A stretch of DNA of 64,000 nt from Prosthecobacter sp. SYSU 5D2. GTDB lineage: Bacteria; Verrucomicrobiota; Verrucomicrobiia; Verrucomicrobiales; Verrucomicrobiaceae. The translations under genes were made by a program, and so were the position numbers. How positions within the stretch are numbered: the first letter of the stretch is position 1; every line of letters starts with the position of its first letter. The notes under the pieces were generated by a model. That model did not search any database and had not been told where the DNA came from. It saw only the letters and a program-made list of their open reading frames with translations. The DNA is taken from positions 1-64,000 of the forward strand of contig NZ_JBBYXL010000016.1 in NCBI RefSeq assembly GCF_039655865.1, in the 5' to 3' direction. Positions 8,589-18,413 of this stretch are shown here, piece by piece.

Positions 8589-9716
8589 TCACAGCCCGGA
8601 CTGAGTATCGCCGGAGCCGATGACGATGGGGTTTTCGAGCTTCCACACGGCTGGTTGGCCCTTCTTTTGAGCCGCCAGCCAGTTGAGCGCCGGTGTGTAA
8701 AGGATCTCATGCCCGCCATCAAAAATCGTGATGCGGGCCTGCCCGGACACCTGGCGGAAGACCACCGGCTTGGGCACCCGCATCGCTTCATTTAGCAGGC
8801 GCGTTTCGGGCGATCCCGGCATCCAGCCTGGCCGTTTGGACCCTGGCGGATACAGCGCTACATACAGCGGGTCCGGCTCCGGCACGGGCCAGGAGGCAGG
8901 GATTTGCAGCGTCTCATAGTATTGAAGGATCTCCGCTTCAGGGAGCGGCGCTTCAGCCACTCTGTTAAACGCTAACAAACTATGCCGGAACGGAACGCTG
9001 CCCGTCCTGCCGTCCTGGAGGCCGTGGTTGATATCCAGCGGCACTGCTTTCGCCCGCGCCAGATGAGTGAGCGGCGAGCGCTTCATCGCCTCTGCCAGCG
9101 CCTCGCCCACTGGCGGACCACCCAGGCTTGCCTCGATGTTTTGGGCATACTTGTCCGGCCTGCCCTGCTTCACATGCTCAGTGTGCCAGGCGGCGATGTC
9201 GCTGATGCCACACCAGGCAGACACCCCTGCCCAGATTTCCGGATGCCGCCCGGCCATTTGCATTGCCATGTGGCCGCCGCCGCTCACGCCGATGAGGTAA
9301 ATGCGGCTGGCATCCACCTTGTGGGTCTTTTTCATGTGCTCCACTGCGTCCACAATGTCCTGCACCGCCAGGTCACTGCCCATGGCCGCAGGGGTCATGT
9401 TAGGCCCCCGAAAGTCCGGTGCGATGAAGTGCCAGCCCCGGTCCATGCACCATTGGGCGTAAACCGGCCCATTCGATACCTGTGAATAGCCTCCGCTCCA
9501 GGTGTGCAGAGCCACCAGCAGGGGCTGCGGGTCCTCTGTTTTTGGCGACCAAGTGAGCGCAGGCTGGTCCGTCTGGTCCGCCGTGCTGCGGATCTTTATT
9601 TCCTGAATGTCCGCCTGCCAGCCGCGCAACGATTGGGCGGGCAGATCTGGCAAAAGGGATAGCAAACAAAAGGAGGCAATCAATAGACGGAGCATCCTTA
9701 GCCAACGTGCCGTCAT
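8589..9716 (-). CDS. Secreted alpha/beta hydrolase (prolyl-oligopeptidase-like)
   Basis: A 375-residue secreted serine hydrolase. Signal peptide at the N terminus (LLIASFCLLSLLPDLPAQS). The nucleophile elbow GVSGGGHMA and the oxyanion region (VALHTWSGG) resemble the prolyl oligopeptidase/esterase family. A C-terminal His in FDGGHE fits the triad. The ATG at 9716 has AAGAGG five bases upstream; the GTG at 9722 is in the same frame. The ligand is unknown, but it could be a plant-polymer ester or peptide. Confidence 0.8.
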   Translation of the reverse strand: MTARWLRMLRLLIASFCLLSLLPDLPAQSLRGWQADIQEIKIRSTADQTDQPALTWSPKTEDPQPLLVALHTWSGGYSQVSNGPVYAQWCMDRGWHFIAPDFRGPNMTPAAMGSDLAVQDIVDAVEHMKKTHKVDASRIYLIGVSGGGHMAMQMAGRHPEIWAGVSAWCGISDIAAWHTEHVKQGRPDKYAQNIEASLGGPPVGEALAEAMKRSPLTHLARAKAVPLDINHGLQDGRTGSVPFRHSLLAFNRVAEAPLPEAEILQYYETLQIPASWPVPEPDPLYVALYPPGSKRPGWMPGSPETRLLNEAMRVPKPVVFRQVSGQARITIFDGGHEILYTPALNWLAAQKKGQPAVWKLENPIVIGSGDTQSGL

Positions 9717-9740
9717 CAGCACCTCTTGCGGGCCTTCACC

Positions 9741-10301
9741 TCACGCGAAGATCTCTCCCACTTCGACGCTGAATTCCGCAAATACCGTGCTCTGCACATG
9801 CCCGCTTTCCACAATGGCCAGCAACCTCTCATAACCGCTGCCCGATGGCTGGGTGTAAAGTGTAATGCTCTTGTTCTCCGGCTCCACCAGCCAGTACTCC
9901 TTCACCCCGGCCTCCGCATAAATGCCTGCCTTGCTCCGGTCCCTCTGCTGGGTATTGATCGCCACTTCGATGATGAGTTCGGCGGTGGTGGGGTGGGAGA
10001 GGGCAAAATCTTCCTCATCTCCAGCAATAACCGCAATATCCGGTTCAGGTTCCGAGTGAGCACAGGTGATGGGCCCCTCCTGGGTTAGAAAATAGCTCGG
10101 AGGAATGCAGGCGCGAAGCGTGCGCAACAAACGTCGCAAGATGGTTTCATGCAGTGGTGACTTGGGCAGCTTTTTGAAAGGCAATCCTTGGAGCAGCTCC
10201 ACATCTTCTCCGAACATGCCCCGCCTGGAGAACTCGTGAAAAAGCTCCACGCTGATTTGGAACACCGTTGCCCGGTTTTCTGGACTGTCCAGGATCGTCA
10301 T
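9741..10301 (-). CDS. Uma2 family (DUF820) PD-(D/E)XK-fold protein
   Basis: A 186-residue Uma2 family protein of the restriction-endonuclease-like fold. Family landmarks: FSRRGMFGEDVELLQG near the N terminus, the acidic metal-ligand motif EPDIAVI, and the strand-plus-helix ELIIEVA followed by a conserved KAGIYAEAGVKEYWLV. The usual ELIDGEI reads ELLQGLP. Start at the ATG at 10301 (MTILDSPEN); the GTG at 10352 is an alternative. The family is abundant in cyanobacteria, Planctomycetes and Verrucomicrobiota, and its biological role is not settled. Confidence 0.82.
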   Translation of the reverse strand: MTILDSPENRATVFQISVELFHEFSRRGMFGEDVELLQGLPFKKLPKSPLHETILRRLLRTLRACIPPSYFLTQEGPITCAHSEPEPDIAVIAGDEEDFALSHPTTAELIIEVAINTQQRDRSKAGIYAEAGVKEYWLVEPENKSITLYTQPSGSGYERLLAIVESGHVQSTVFAEFSVEVGEIFA

Positions 10302-10438
10302 CAGTAGTCCATTTTGTCCCGTCTCCTCCCCGCCTGCAATCTCAGGATTCACCTCTAAAAGACGCCCGTCATCCCCCCAGGCGCGTTCTTTTGGGGCTGT
10401 TCATCCGGGCAGAACCGATTTATCGAAGCCATACTTTC

Positions 10439-11527
10439 ATGCCTGCGTATATCCATCACATCGTCACCCAGGTCCCGCAGCATGCCAGCGCTCAGACGGA
10501 AGTGCGGGACCGCATGAAGGAATGGGCACCTGAGACCAAGACGCGTCGCCTAATCCAGACCCTGTATAACCGCAGCGGCATCGAGACACGCCACAGCGTC
10601 TGCCCGGATTTCACCGCCGGCTCAGAGCCCCTCCTGTATTTCACTGATGAGCAGGGCCTGCTCGTCTCCCCCAGCACCGGCCAGCGCAACCGCGTCTATG
10701 CACGCGCCGCCCGCAGCCTGGCCTCTGAAACCGGACGGAGGCTCATGGAAAAGGCCACCGGTTTCGCCCCGGCGGACATCACGCACATCGTCTTCGCCTC
10801 CTGCACTGGCTTCTCCAATCCCGGGCCGGATTACCACCTCATCCGCGACCTTGGCCTGTCGCAGAGTGTGGAAAGATACACCCTCGGCTTCATGGGCTGT
10901 TATGCCGCTTTTCCCGCGCTGCGCATGGCCGCGCAGTTTTGTGAGGCACGCCCGCAGGCCGTCGTTCTGGTCATGTGCCTGGAGCTTTGCACCCTGCATT
11001 TGCAGATGACGGACCAGCCGGATGACATCCTGGCCCACTCCCTTTTTGCCGATGGTGCCGCCGCCGCCATTGTCAGCGCCCGCCCGCCCACCGGTCCGGC
11101 CTGGCGGATGGACAGCTTTGAATCCGCCCTCCTGCCCATGGGGGAATCCGACATGGCCTGGGACATCGGCGACCAGGGTTTTAACATTGTCCTCTCCAGC
11201 TACGTCCCGGACGTCATCGGCACGAACATCCACGGCCTGCTCGCGGGGGTGCTTGGCCGGCAGGAGAAAATCCAGACCGATGTGCAAAACTGGGCCGTGC
11301 ATCCCGGCGGCCGTTCTATTCTGGACAAAGTCAGCCAAAGCCTCGCCCTGCCGGAGGACGCTCTCCAGACTTCCCGCAGCATCCTCAAAGATTATGGCAA
11401 CATGAGCAGCGCCACCATCCTCTTTGTCCTCGCCCGCATGCTGCAGCAGCCCGTCCAGGGCACGACGTGCGCACTTGCCTTCGGTCCCGGCCTCACCGTG
11501 GAGACGGCCCTGCTGGAACCTGTATGA
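10439..11527 (+). CDS. Type III polyketide synthase (chalcone synthase-like)
   Basis: A 362-residue type III PKS that condenses malonyl-CoA onto an acyl-CoA starter and cyclises the product to a resorcinol, pyrone or phloroglucinol-type ring. The triad is complete: Cys154 in GFMGCYAAF, His288 in VHPGGRSI and Asn321 in DYGNMSSAT. The CHS-type FASCTGFSNPGPD segment is also present. Start at the ATG at 10439; the open frame before it overlaps the Uma2 gene leader. The stop codon overlaps the start of the FAD monooxygenase gene (ATGA), so the two are translationally coupled. Starter and product cannot be read from the sequence. Confidence 0.93.
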   Translation: MPAYIHHIVTQVPQHASAQTEVRDRMKEWAPETKTRRLIQTLYNRSGIETRHSVCPDFTAGSEPLLYFTDEQGLLVSPSTGQRNRVYARAARSLASETGRRLMEKATGFAPADITHIVFASCTGFSNPGPDYHLIRDLGLSQSVERYTLGFMGCYAAFPALRMAAQFCEARPQAVVLVMCLELCTLHLQMTDQPDDILAHSLFADGAAAAIVSARPPTGPAWRMDSFESALLPMGESDMAWDIGDQGFNIVLSSYVPDVIGTNIHGLLAGVLGRQEKIQTDVQNWAVHPGGRSILDKVSQSLALPEDALQTSRSILKDYGNMSSATILFVLARMLQQPVQGTTCALAFGPGLTVETALLEPV

Positions 11528-12723
11528 AAACCGCCCAGGTCATCATCATCGGTGCTGGTCCCGTCGGTCTCATGCTGGCCAATTTCTTCGGCGACTCGGG
11601 CATCCGCGTGCTCGTGCTGGACCGCCGCATCGCGCATCCGCCCACCTCCCAGGCCATCGGCGTCACCCCGCCCTCCCTGCATCTTTTTGCCCGGCTCGGC
11701 CTGGCGGATTCCTTGATCCCCCAGGGAGTGAAAATCCAGGACTGCCACGTCCACGGCCAGACCGGTTATCTCGGCTACGCCTCCTTTCGGAAAATAGACC
11801 CGCCTTACCGCTACATCCTCTCCCTGCCCCAGCGCATCCACATGCAGGCGCTGGAGGACCGGCTCGCCAAATGTCCCAGCGTCACCCTGCTGCGTGGCAT
11901 TGAGGTACACTCCGTCACCCAGGCATCCGGTTCCTCGCAGGCCACTTGCCTAACCAATGATGGCGAATTCAAGGCGGATTATCTCATCGGCTGCGACGGC
12001 CACCGCAGCCTCCTCCGCCAGGCCATCGGCGCGAGCGTGCAGCGTGTGGATTACGGCTGCCACTTTATGATGGGCGATTTTACCGACCACAGCAGTCTCC
12101 AGGAAGAAGCCCATCTTTGGTTCACCGCCGCCGGTGCTGTCGAATCCTTCCCCCTGCCCCAGGGTCTGCGCCGCTGGATCGTCCAGACGCCGCAGCCTGA
12201 GACCTCCGGCAGCTTTGGCCTCATCAGCCAGCACGTCCGCCAGCGCACCGGCCACCTGCTGCCGGTGGAGCATCAGCTCAATCAGACCTACTTCAGTCCC
12301 TGGCGCCTCGACTGCACCCCTTATCATCAGGGCCGCCTCATCCTCTGCGGAGATGCTGCCCATGTCATGAGCCCCATCGGTGGCCAGGGCATGAACACCG
12401 GCTGGGCAGATGCGGAGTTCCTTGCGCATGCCCTCACCGGCATCCTTCAGGGCCGCTTTCAAGCCGCCCCGGTCCTGGCGGCTTATGAAAAGCATCGCCG
12501 CCGTGCTGCCGGTGTCGCCGCCACGCGGGCTGCACGCGGCATGTGGTTAGGCACGCGCACCGGCCCCATCTCCAGCCTGCTGCGGGATGCCAGCATGAGC
12601 CATCTCCTGTTCAAAGGCCCCCTCGCTTCTCATCTCGGCCCCTTCTTCGCCATGCAGACCATTCCTTTTCGCAGCCTGGACCAAGTGCCTGCTTCTGTCT
12701 GGAAAAACGCCGCTATCCCATAA
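11524..12723 (+). CDS. FAD-dependent aromatic monooxygenase (UbiH/PHBH type)
   Basis: A 399-residue group A flavoprotein hydroxylase. Seen: dinucleotide-binding GAGPVGLMLANFFG near the N terminus, the DG motif GCDGHRSLLR, and the GD motif with the FAD ribityl site LCGDAAHVMSPIGGQGMN. Its ATG overlaps the polyketide synthase stop, so it probably hydroxylates the polyketide ring, for example resorcinol to hydroxyquinol or quinone. Streptomyces srsA-srsC is a known precedent for such a pairing, but the methyltransferase found there is absent here. The 3' end is 4 bp from the convergent regulator gene. Confidence 0.88.
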   Translation: MKTAQVIIIGAGPVGLMLANFFGDSGIRVLVLDRRIAHPPTSQAIGVTPPSLHLFARLGLADSLIPQGVKIQDCHVHGQTGYLGYASFRKIDPPYRYILSLPQRIHMQALEDRLAKCPSVTLLRGIEVHSVTQASGSSQATCLTNDGEFKADYLIGCDGHRSLLRQAIGASVQRVDYGCHFMMGDFTDHSSLQEEAHLWFTAAGAVESFPLPQGLRRWIVQTPQPETSGSFGLISQHVRQRTGHLLPVEHQLNQTYFSPWRLDCTPYHQGRLILCGDAAHVMSPIGGQGMNTGWADAEFLAHALTGILQGRFQAAPVLAAYEKHRRRAAGVAATRAARGMWLGTRTGPISSLLRDASMSHLLFKGPLASHLGPFFAMQTIPFRSLDQVPASVWKNAAIP

Positions 12724-12726
12724 ACT

Positions 12727-13911
12727 TCACTCCACCAAAAACTCCCTTTCATCCCTGGCGGAAATTTTTCCACCGCAAGACTCTCGCACCACCAGCGTAG
12801 CCTCCAGGCTGATCCGCCGCGCGGGCATCTCCGGCCGCTTCAGGCGCTCCAGCATGGTCTGCATGGCCACCTGGCCGATCTCCCGGCAGGGCTGGTGCAG
12901 CGTGCTAAGAGGCACGGAAAAGAATCCCGCAAAGGGGATATCATCCACGCCCATGATCCGCACCTCCTGCGGGATGCGTATTCCCAGGCCAAGCAGCACC
13001 TGCATCAGGCGGCCCGCTGTCCGGTCATTGGCACACACAAAGGCATCCGGCCTCACCGCCTCCACCATCTCCCGCAAGCTCCCTTCATCTTCTAGATCCA
13101 CGCGCTGCACCTGCTCCGCCTCACATGCCAGCCCCGCTCCTGCGATGGCCGCACAGAACCCCGCTATTCGCTCCTCCACGGAGGAAGCCATCCGCTGCCT
13201 GCTGCATAAAAACACCGGGCGCCGGCTGCCCTGGCCTAACAAATGATTCGTCGCCAGCATTCCCGCCCGCCAGTTGTCCAGCCCCACCAGGTCAAGACCG
13301 CTGCGTCCTGGAAAAGGCACCGCATCCCGGTCCAGCAGCACCACGGGAATCTGTGCCGCCTTCAGCGCCGCCAGAATCTTCGTGTTCATTCCCTCGCGCT
13401 CCGCCGCCGTGATCTCCCCGGCTTCCTCAATCGGCGCAAAAAACACCCCTGCCACCTGCCGCGTGATGCACTGCTGGCAGATCTGCCACGCCCGCTCCAG
13501 CGTCCCTGTGCCTGGCGTCCCCGGCATGGCATTGCACCACAGTAGCGCATGCTCCTCCGCATGGGGTGCCTCCGCCAGACCCTGGCAGATGAATTCAAAA
13601 ATGTCAGTCCTTCCCAGGTCCGGGATCATCAGGCCAAAGGACAGTGCCCTTTTTTCCCTCCTCCCTTCCCCATTGGCCCGCACAAACGTTCCCGATCCTG
13701 CCCGGCGCTCCACCAGCCCCTGGTGGCAGAGGTCCCTCACCGCCCGGCCAATCGTGATGCGCGAAGCCCCAAACCGCTTCTCCAGATGCGCCTCGCTTGG
13801 GATCCTTTCCCCCGCCTGATACTGCCCCGAAAGAATCTCCTTCCGCAAATTTTCAAAAACGAGCTGGTACTTGGGCTGCGCTGGACGGCGGACGGGCGGG
13901 GATGGTGTCAT
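12727..13911 (-). CDS. GntR-HTH / LacI-type sugar-binding transcription regulator
   Basis: A 394-residue repressor of the AraR-like type. An N-terminal GntR winged helix (QLVFENLRKEILSGQY... GERIPSEAHLEKRFGASRITIGRAVRDL) precedes a periplasmic-binding-protein (LacI/GalR) effector domain with FVCANDRTAGRLM and RIMGVDDIPFAGF signatures. Such proteins usually bind a sugar and control uptake or degradation genes. The start codon lies inside the inverted repeat TGTCAT-N6-ATGACA (13906-13923), which suggests autoregulation. It is convergent with the polyketide cassette and divergent from the HAD/MFS pair. Its target may be either, or neither. Confidence 0.88.
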   Translation of the reverse strand: MTPSPPVRRPAQPKYQLVFENLRKEILSGQYQAGERIPSEAHLEKRFGASRITIGRAVRDLCHQGLVERRAGSGTFVRANGEGRREKRALSFGLMIPDLGRTDIFEFICQGLAEAPHAEEHALLWCNAMPGTPGTGTLERAWQICQQCITRQVAGVFFAPIEEAGEITAAEREGMNTKILAALKAAQIPVVLLDRDAVPFPGRSGLDLVGLDNWRAGMLATNHLLGQGSRRPVFLCSRQRMASSVEERIAGFCAAIAGAGLACEAEQVQRVDLEDEGSLREMVEAVRPDAFVCANDRTAGRLMQVLLGLGIRIPQEVRIMGVDDIPFAGFFSVPLSTLHQPCREIGQVAMQTMLERLKRPEMPARRISLEATLVVRESCGGKISARDEREFLVE

Positions 13912-13923
13912 TTAAATATGACA
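13906..13923. promoter_or_regulatory. Candidate operator, TGTCAT-N6-ATGACA
   Basis: Perfect 6-bp arms (13906-13911 and 13918-13923) around the AT-rich centre TTAAAT. It overlaps the start codon of the GntR/LacI-type regulator. Position and dyad symmetry suit an autoregulatory operator. No second copy was found by eye upstream of the flanking genes. Confidence 0.5.
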
Positions 13924-14027
13924 TTACAGCTTTGATGGATGTGGAGGCAAGCTAAAAGCGGCTTTTACCGCCTGTTGGCATCACCGATGCTTGGTAACCT
14001 GTTATATCAATTTTCACCGCCACCCTT

Positions 14028-14942
14028 ATGGCTTATCGCACTTTCCCTTCCCAAACCCCCCCCACCTCCATGTTCAAAACATCCGATGCTGTCACGCAAT
14101 ACCTCGTGGCCAGCGACTTCGACAAAACGCTCAGTTTTAACGACTCCGGTCTCGTCCTCAGTGAAATGATGGGCGTCCCCGATTTCGAAGAAAAAGTCGC
14201 CGGCCTCGCCAAAATCAACCTCGTCCAGCAGGGCGCGGAACTCGCCTACCTCCTCCGTCACGATCCCGGTTTCCGGGGCGTCCGGCGGGAGCACCTGATT
14301 GAAACGGGCAAACAGGTCCGCCTCAAATACAACGTCCCACTCCTCACCCAGATCCTTGGCCAGCAGATCGCCAACTGCCGCTTCCAGTTCCATGTCATCT
14401 CCGCCGGCCCTACCGAGGTCGTCCGGTCAGCCCTGGAAGGAATTGTCCCGCCCGAGCGCGTGTTCGGCACCGACTTCGACTTCGACAGCTCCACTGGGGA
14501 GATCTCCTCCGTCCGCCGCGTTCCCGCCGGTTATGGCAAGGTGGCCGTTCTTCAGGATCTGGAATCCCGGCTCCATGTCAGCCCGGACCGCACCATCTAC
14601 ATTGGTGATGGCAGCTCGGACCTGTACGTCATGCAGCATGTCAACAGCCGCGACGGCCACACCATCGCCGTGTCCGAGGCCAAATCCATTGGCCGCATCG
14701 CCAAGCGCACCGTCCTCAGCGACCACAGCCCCAGCGTTCTTGTCCCCATCCTGGAAGACATCCTCAAATGGGATTCTGCCCAGATCCGCCAGCTCTTCGC
14801 GGCCCATGGCCTCACCCTTCAGGACTGGGATAAAGTACGCACCGACTGGCTGGCCTTCCATGACGAGCTGGAACCACCTCTCGCCGTGGAGCATCGTTGG
14901 TTAGGCGCTGAACTCAAGCCCGTTCATCTCAATGGAAACTGA
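14028..14942 (+). CDS. HAD-IB-like phosphatase
   Basis: A HAD superfamily protein of up to 304 residues. Motif I reads SDFDKTLS, with the nucleophile and acid Asp of the DxDxT signature. Motif II is in HVISAGP. The metal-binding motif is [10 protein letters not shown]. This pattern is closest to SerB/HAD-IB enzymes, but the substrate is unknown. The start is uncertain: ATG 14028, or ATG 14070 (MFKTSDA); neither has a clear ribosome binding site. The last 11 bases overlap the MFS transporter start, so the two are probably one operon, divergent from the regulator at 13911. Confidence 0.8.
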   Translation: MAYRTFPSQTPPTSMFKTSDAVTQYLVASDFDKTLSFNDSGLVLSEMMGVPDFEEKVAGLAKINLVQQGAELAYLLRHDPGFRGVRREHLIETGKQVRLKYNVPLLTQILGQQIANCRFQFHVISAGPTEVVRSALEGIVPPERVFGTDFDFDSSTGEISSVRRVPAGYGKVAVLQDLESRLHVSPDRTIYIGDGSSDLYVMQHVNSRDGHTIAVSEAKSIGRIAKRTVLSDHSPSVLVPILEDILKWDSAQIRQLFAAHGLTLQDWDKVRTDWLAFHDELEPPLAVEHRWLGAELKPVHLNGN

Positions 14943-16197
14943 TCCCCCCTCTCCAGGGGATGCAGCCTCAGTGCCACCGCCCGTCGCCGCACGGCGGGCG
15001 GTGACCCTGCTGTTTTTCATCAATGGCGCCCTCTTTGCCAGCTGGGTGTCGCGTATCCCCGCCCTTCAGCAAAAGCTGGACCTCAGCCACGGCACCCTCG
15101 GCCTTGCCCTCCTCGGCATGGCCACCGGTGCCCTCGTCTCCATGCCCCTTGCTGGCTGGTGCTCCACCCGTTACGGCAGCCACCGCGTCTGTCAGCTTTC
15201 AGCCGCTCTTTATGCCCTGGCACTGCCCCTGCTGGCCTTCGCGCCCGGCACCGCCGCCTTCATGATCGCTCTGGTCTTTTTTGGTGCCGCCCATGGTGCC
15301 CTGGATGTCGCCATGAATGCCCAGGCCGTGCAGGTGGAAAAGCAGTACCCCCGGCCCATCATGGCCGCCTTTCATGCCTGGTTCAGCCTCGGCGGTCTCG
15401 CCGGGGCCGCGCTCGGCGGCAGCCTGGCCACCTGGGGTCTTTCCCCCGTGGGCCATTACCTCCTGGCAGCAGGTCTTCTTGGCGGCGTCGGTGCCGTCTT
15501 CGCCCTGCCGCGCCTTTTCCAGGATACGGAGCCGTCAAACCCGACCCTTTCTTCCCTCGCGTCCACTTCAACGCGTGCCCCGCTGGACTGGGGTCCCGAA
15601 AAACGCCGCCTGCTCCTCCTCGGCACCGTCGCCTTCTGCGTTATGATTGGCGAAGGGGCCATGGCGGACTGGAGCGCCGTCTTCCTCCTTCAGGTGACGG
15701 GCGCAGCGGAAGGCATCGCCGCTGCCGGTTATGCTGCTTTTTCCATCGCCATGGCTGTGTGCCGTTTTTGCGGGGACCGCCTCGCCCAGCATCTCGGTCC
15801 CGTTCATCTCGTCCGTCTCAGCGGTCTCCTCGCCACCGTTGGTCTTGCCCTCGCTCTTCTGGACGGGCGGCCCGTATCCGCCCTGATCGGCTTCGCTGCC
15901 GTCGGGGCGGGCTTTGCCACCGTCGTGCCGCAGGTCTTCAGCGCTGCCGGGAATGTCCCCGGCGTCGCCTCTGGCCCTGCCCTCGCCACTGTCACCACCA
16001 TGGGCTACCTGGGTTTCCTCATCGGTCCGCCCTTCATCGGTCTTGTGGCGGAGGCCGTCGGCCTGCGCCTCTCTCTTGGCACCATTCTGTTGACCAGCAT
16101 GATGCTCATCCTTCTCGCTCCTGCCTTGCGCCTCCCCTCCGGTCGTCGCCGCCGCTCATCTGCCACAAAAAACAAATCCATCTTTGTTCCCATTTGA
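14932..16197 (+). CDS. MFS transporter (YbjJ-like)
   Basis: A 421-residue major facilitator superfamily protein with about 12 hydrophobic segments. The N-terminal [22 protein letters not shown] pattern and the cytoplasmic loop [12 protein letters not shown] (motif A region) resemble the YbjJ/FucP-like group. It begins inside the 3' end of the HAD phosphatase gene. Export or uptake and the substrate are unknown. A Ser/Thr/Pro-rich loop near residues 200-220 is the usual central cytoplasmic loop. Confidence 0.85.
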   Translation: METDPPSPGDAASVPPPVAARRAVTLLFFINGALFASWVSRIPALQQKLDLSHGTLGLALLGMATGALVSMPLAGWCSTRYGSHRVCQLSAALYALALPLLAFAPGTAAFMIALVFFGAAHGALDVAMNAQAVQVEKQYPRPIMAAFHAWFSLGGLAGAALGGSLATWGLSPVGHYLLAAGLLGGVGAVFALPRLFQDTEPSNPTLSSLASTSTRAPLDWGPEKRRLLLLGTVAFCVMIGEGAMADWSAVFLLQVTGAAEGIAAAGYAAFSIAMAVCRFCGDRLAQHLGPVHLVRLSGLLATVGLALALLDGRPVSALIGFAAVGAGFATVVPQVFSAAGNVPGVASGPALATVTTMGYLGFLIGPPFIGLVAEAVGLRLSLGTILLTSMMLILLAPALRLPSGRRRRSSATKNKSIFVPI

Positions 16198-16279
16198 TCT
16201 TGTTATCCACTCCAACCCGGTGTCCCCAAACCCAAAGATGCAGGTCTTGAACAAGACTAGGATGAAGAAATAACTGGCC

Positions 16280-18181
16280 TCACTCCCCCTCGTCCCCAAA
16301 CATTCCCAGTGCCTGGAACGGCAGCGTCAGGCCTTCCTTCAGCACCTTCCCGCTGAGCTGCACACTGTCCTTCGTCACCTCGGCGGACCCGCCCAGCAGC
16401 TTCTTCACGCCGCCTACCGGCCCGTCCGGAGAAACGCGGATGTCATCCAGCGGCCCTCGAATGGTCATGTCCGTCAGCACGTGGCTTAGTGGCAGCGTGA
16501 TCCGGCCCACCACTCCGCGCAGATTTGCCCGGGCGTGCCCCTCCACCTGTCGGCTGACCAGATCCACCGTCCCTTTGGAGGTCACCGTCACGGCCTCGCT
16601 CCGACCTTTGAACGGGTCGATGGTCGCCACCCCGCGTGTCATCGAAAACGTCACCTGGAACGATCCCGCCCCCGCGCGGCCCCGGTCCGGCAGCAATTTC
16701 GGGAAGAGCGCATACGTCTGCTCCAGCAGCGGGATGTGCACGACAGGCGCATTCGTCAGCACCAGGCTGCCACTGCCGGTGGAGCGCACCGGGTCATTGC
16801 AGATCACCCCGTTATACTCCAGCGACAGGTCAGACTTTTCCAGCCCACCGCCCACCTCCCCCAGCCACGGCTCCAGCCGCGCCAGTTGCAGGGACTTGAT
16901 CGTCACCTTGGCCTTGCTCAGTGTTTCCCCGTCATAGTTCGCATCCAGAGTGAACCGTCCCTCCAGCATTTTTCCGTTGAGCCCGTCGAATTTCCATTCC
17001 CCGTCCTGGTAGGAAAGCCCGCCCGTGATCTCATCCACCTCCACCGGTCTCCCCCGCACCTGCACCACGATCGCCGCCGGCGTCTTAAACTGCGCGCTCG
17101 CCAGCGTCCACACCGGCGGTTGCTCGCCCGTTTTCAGTACAAAATCTCGCGCCACGATCTCCGGGAAAGTCTTCACCGTCACCCCTGCAGGCACCTTGTC
17201 CGCCAGCGCCGGGAATCCCCGCGCCAGCTCCACCAGATCCGCATTTCCCTGGATCTCCGTCACCGTCACCGTCTTCGTGCTGCCTTCATAGCTGCCTTTA
17301 AAAGCATCGCTCCGGCCCCCACCATCGGTCAGCGTACCGCCCATCATCAGCGGCGTCTCCCGCCAGCCGGACCGTGTTAGCTCCACCAGCGCCGCCCCCG
17401 TTGTCAGCTTCAGGTCAGCGGCCAGGCTCAGCCCGCCCTGGGACACCTGTCCTTCCACCAGCGCCTCCCGCATCGGCAGGCCCCGCCAGTTTAGCTCCGT
17501 CCCGGTGCCCTTCACCTCCGCGCTCCACACCACCGGCTTGCTCTGCAAGTCCGCCGAAAACGCCCCCGTGATCTGAAACTCGCCGCTGCCATCCTCGAAG
17601 CGCAGCGTGTTCAGCACACTCCGCAACGCCCGTAAATCCATCTCGAACGCCTCCTTCGGCCCCTCTCCCTTGGCCCCCAGCAGGATTTCCCCCTTCATAT
17701 CCGTCCTCAGCGCCCCGTGTCGCATTCCCACCTGGGTCAGTTCCAGCTTCCGGTCCTGCAGCACAAAGTCCGTCGAAAAATCCGTCAGCTCCACTGTCCC
17801 CTCTTCATCCGTAAAGACCAGCGTCGCCTCCTCCGCCCGCCATTTCGTGATCGCCCGCCGCTCAGCCCAGGCCTTTCCCCACAGCACATCCACATCCAGC
17901 CGGCTGATCTGCAGCAGCGGCTGCCCCTCATCCTCCAGCCGGTACAGCGCCGCCTCCGTCAGCGTGATTCCTCCCCACACTGTCCACGTTTCCGCTTTCG
18001 ATTTCAGCATCAACCCCCGCTCCGCCAGCCGCTCATTCACCTTAGCCTTCGCCTCCCGTACCAGCCAGTGGTGCCCTATCCATAGTCCCCCCAGCACCAC
18101 CACCAGGACACACACCACCCAACCCAGCCTGCGAAAAGGGGAAGAAACAGAATCAGAAGCAGTAGTCTCAGCCATACCCAT
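16280..18181 (-). CDS. AsmA-like membrane-anchored protein
   Basis: A 633-residue protein with one N-terminal transmembrane anchor (GWVVCVLVVVLGGLWIGH) and a long beta-rich periplasmic part. The repeated strands and the C-terminal GSGSLVLTNAPVVHIPLLEQ, FQVTFSMTRGVATIDPFKG and GTVDLVSRQVEGHARANL segments match the AsmA-like C-terminal region. That family includes bridge-like proteins proposed to carry phospholipids to the outer membrane. Start at the ATG at 18181, with GAGGA nine bases upstream; an in-frame ATG two codons later is possible. It stands alone and is convergent with the MFS gene. Confidence 0.78.
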   Translation of the reverse strand: MGMAETTASDSVSSPFRRLGWVVCVLVVVLGGLWIGHHWLVREAKAKVNERLAERGLMLKSKAETWTVWGGITLTEAALYRLEDEGQPLLQISRLDVDVLWGKAWAERRAITKWRAEEATLVFTDEEGTVELTDFSTDFVLQDRKLELTQVGMRHGALRTDMKGEILLGAKGEGPKEAFEMDLRALRSVLNTLRFEDGSGEFQITGAFSADLQSKPVVWSAEVKGTGTELNWRGLPMREALVEGQVSQGGLSLAADLKLTTGAALVELTRSGWRETPLMMGGTLTDGGGRSDAFKGSYEGSTKTVTVTEIQGNADLVELARGFPALADKVPAGVTVKTFPEIVARDFVLKTGEQPPVWTLASAQFKTPAAIVVQVRGRPVEVDEITGGLSYQDGEWKFDGLNGKMLEGRFTLDANYDGETLSKAKVTIKSLQLARLEPWLGEVGGGLEKSDLSLEYNGVICNDPVRSTGSGSLVLTNAPVVHIPLLEQTYALFPKLLPDRGRAGAGSFQVTFSMTRGVATIDPFKGRSEAVTVTSKGTVDLVSRQVEGHARANLRGVVGRITLPLSHVLTDMTIRGPLDDIRVSPDGPVGGVKKLLGGSAEVTKDSVQLSGKVLKEGLTLPFQALGMFGDEGE

Positions 18182-18413
18182 CAAATCGAATCCTCTTCCC
18201 CAGACACGCCTGCACATCTTCTTTAGACTTTTACAACCCTTCGTGATCAGAGCGGAATCCGTCAGAGGCAGAAGCCCAAAATAAATCTTCGAACAAGTCA
18301 GGCTGCGCCAGATTGAGCAACGTTCTCATTCAGGTTGTCTTCCGTGCACCGTCAGGCTGCTGTGCATCAGGGTTGACGCTGTGCGCCTTTCTGCCTGATT
18401 CGTCCTCATCACC

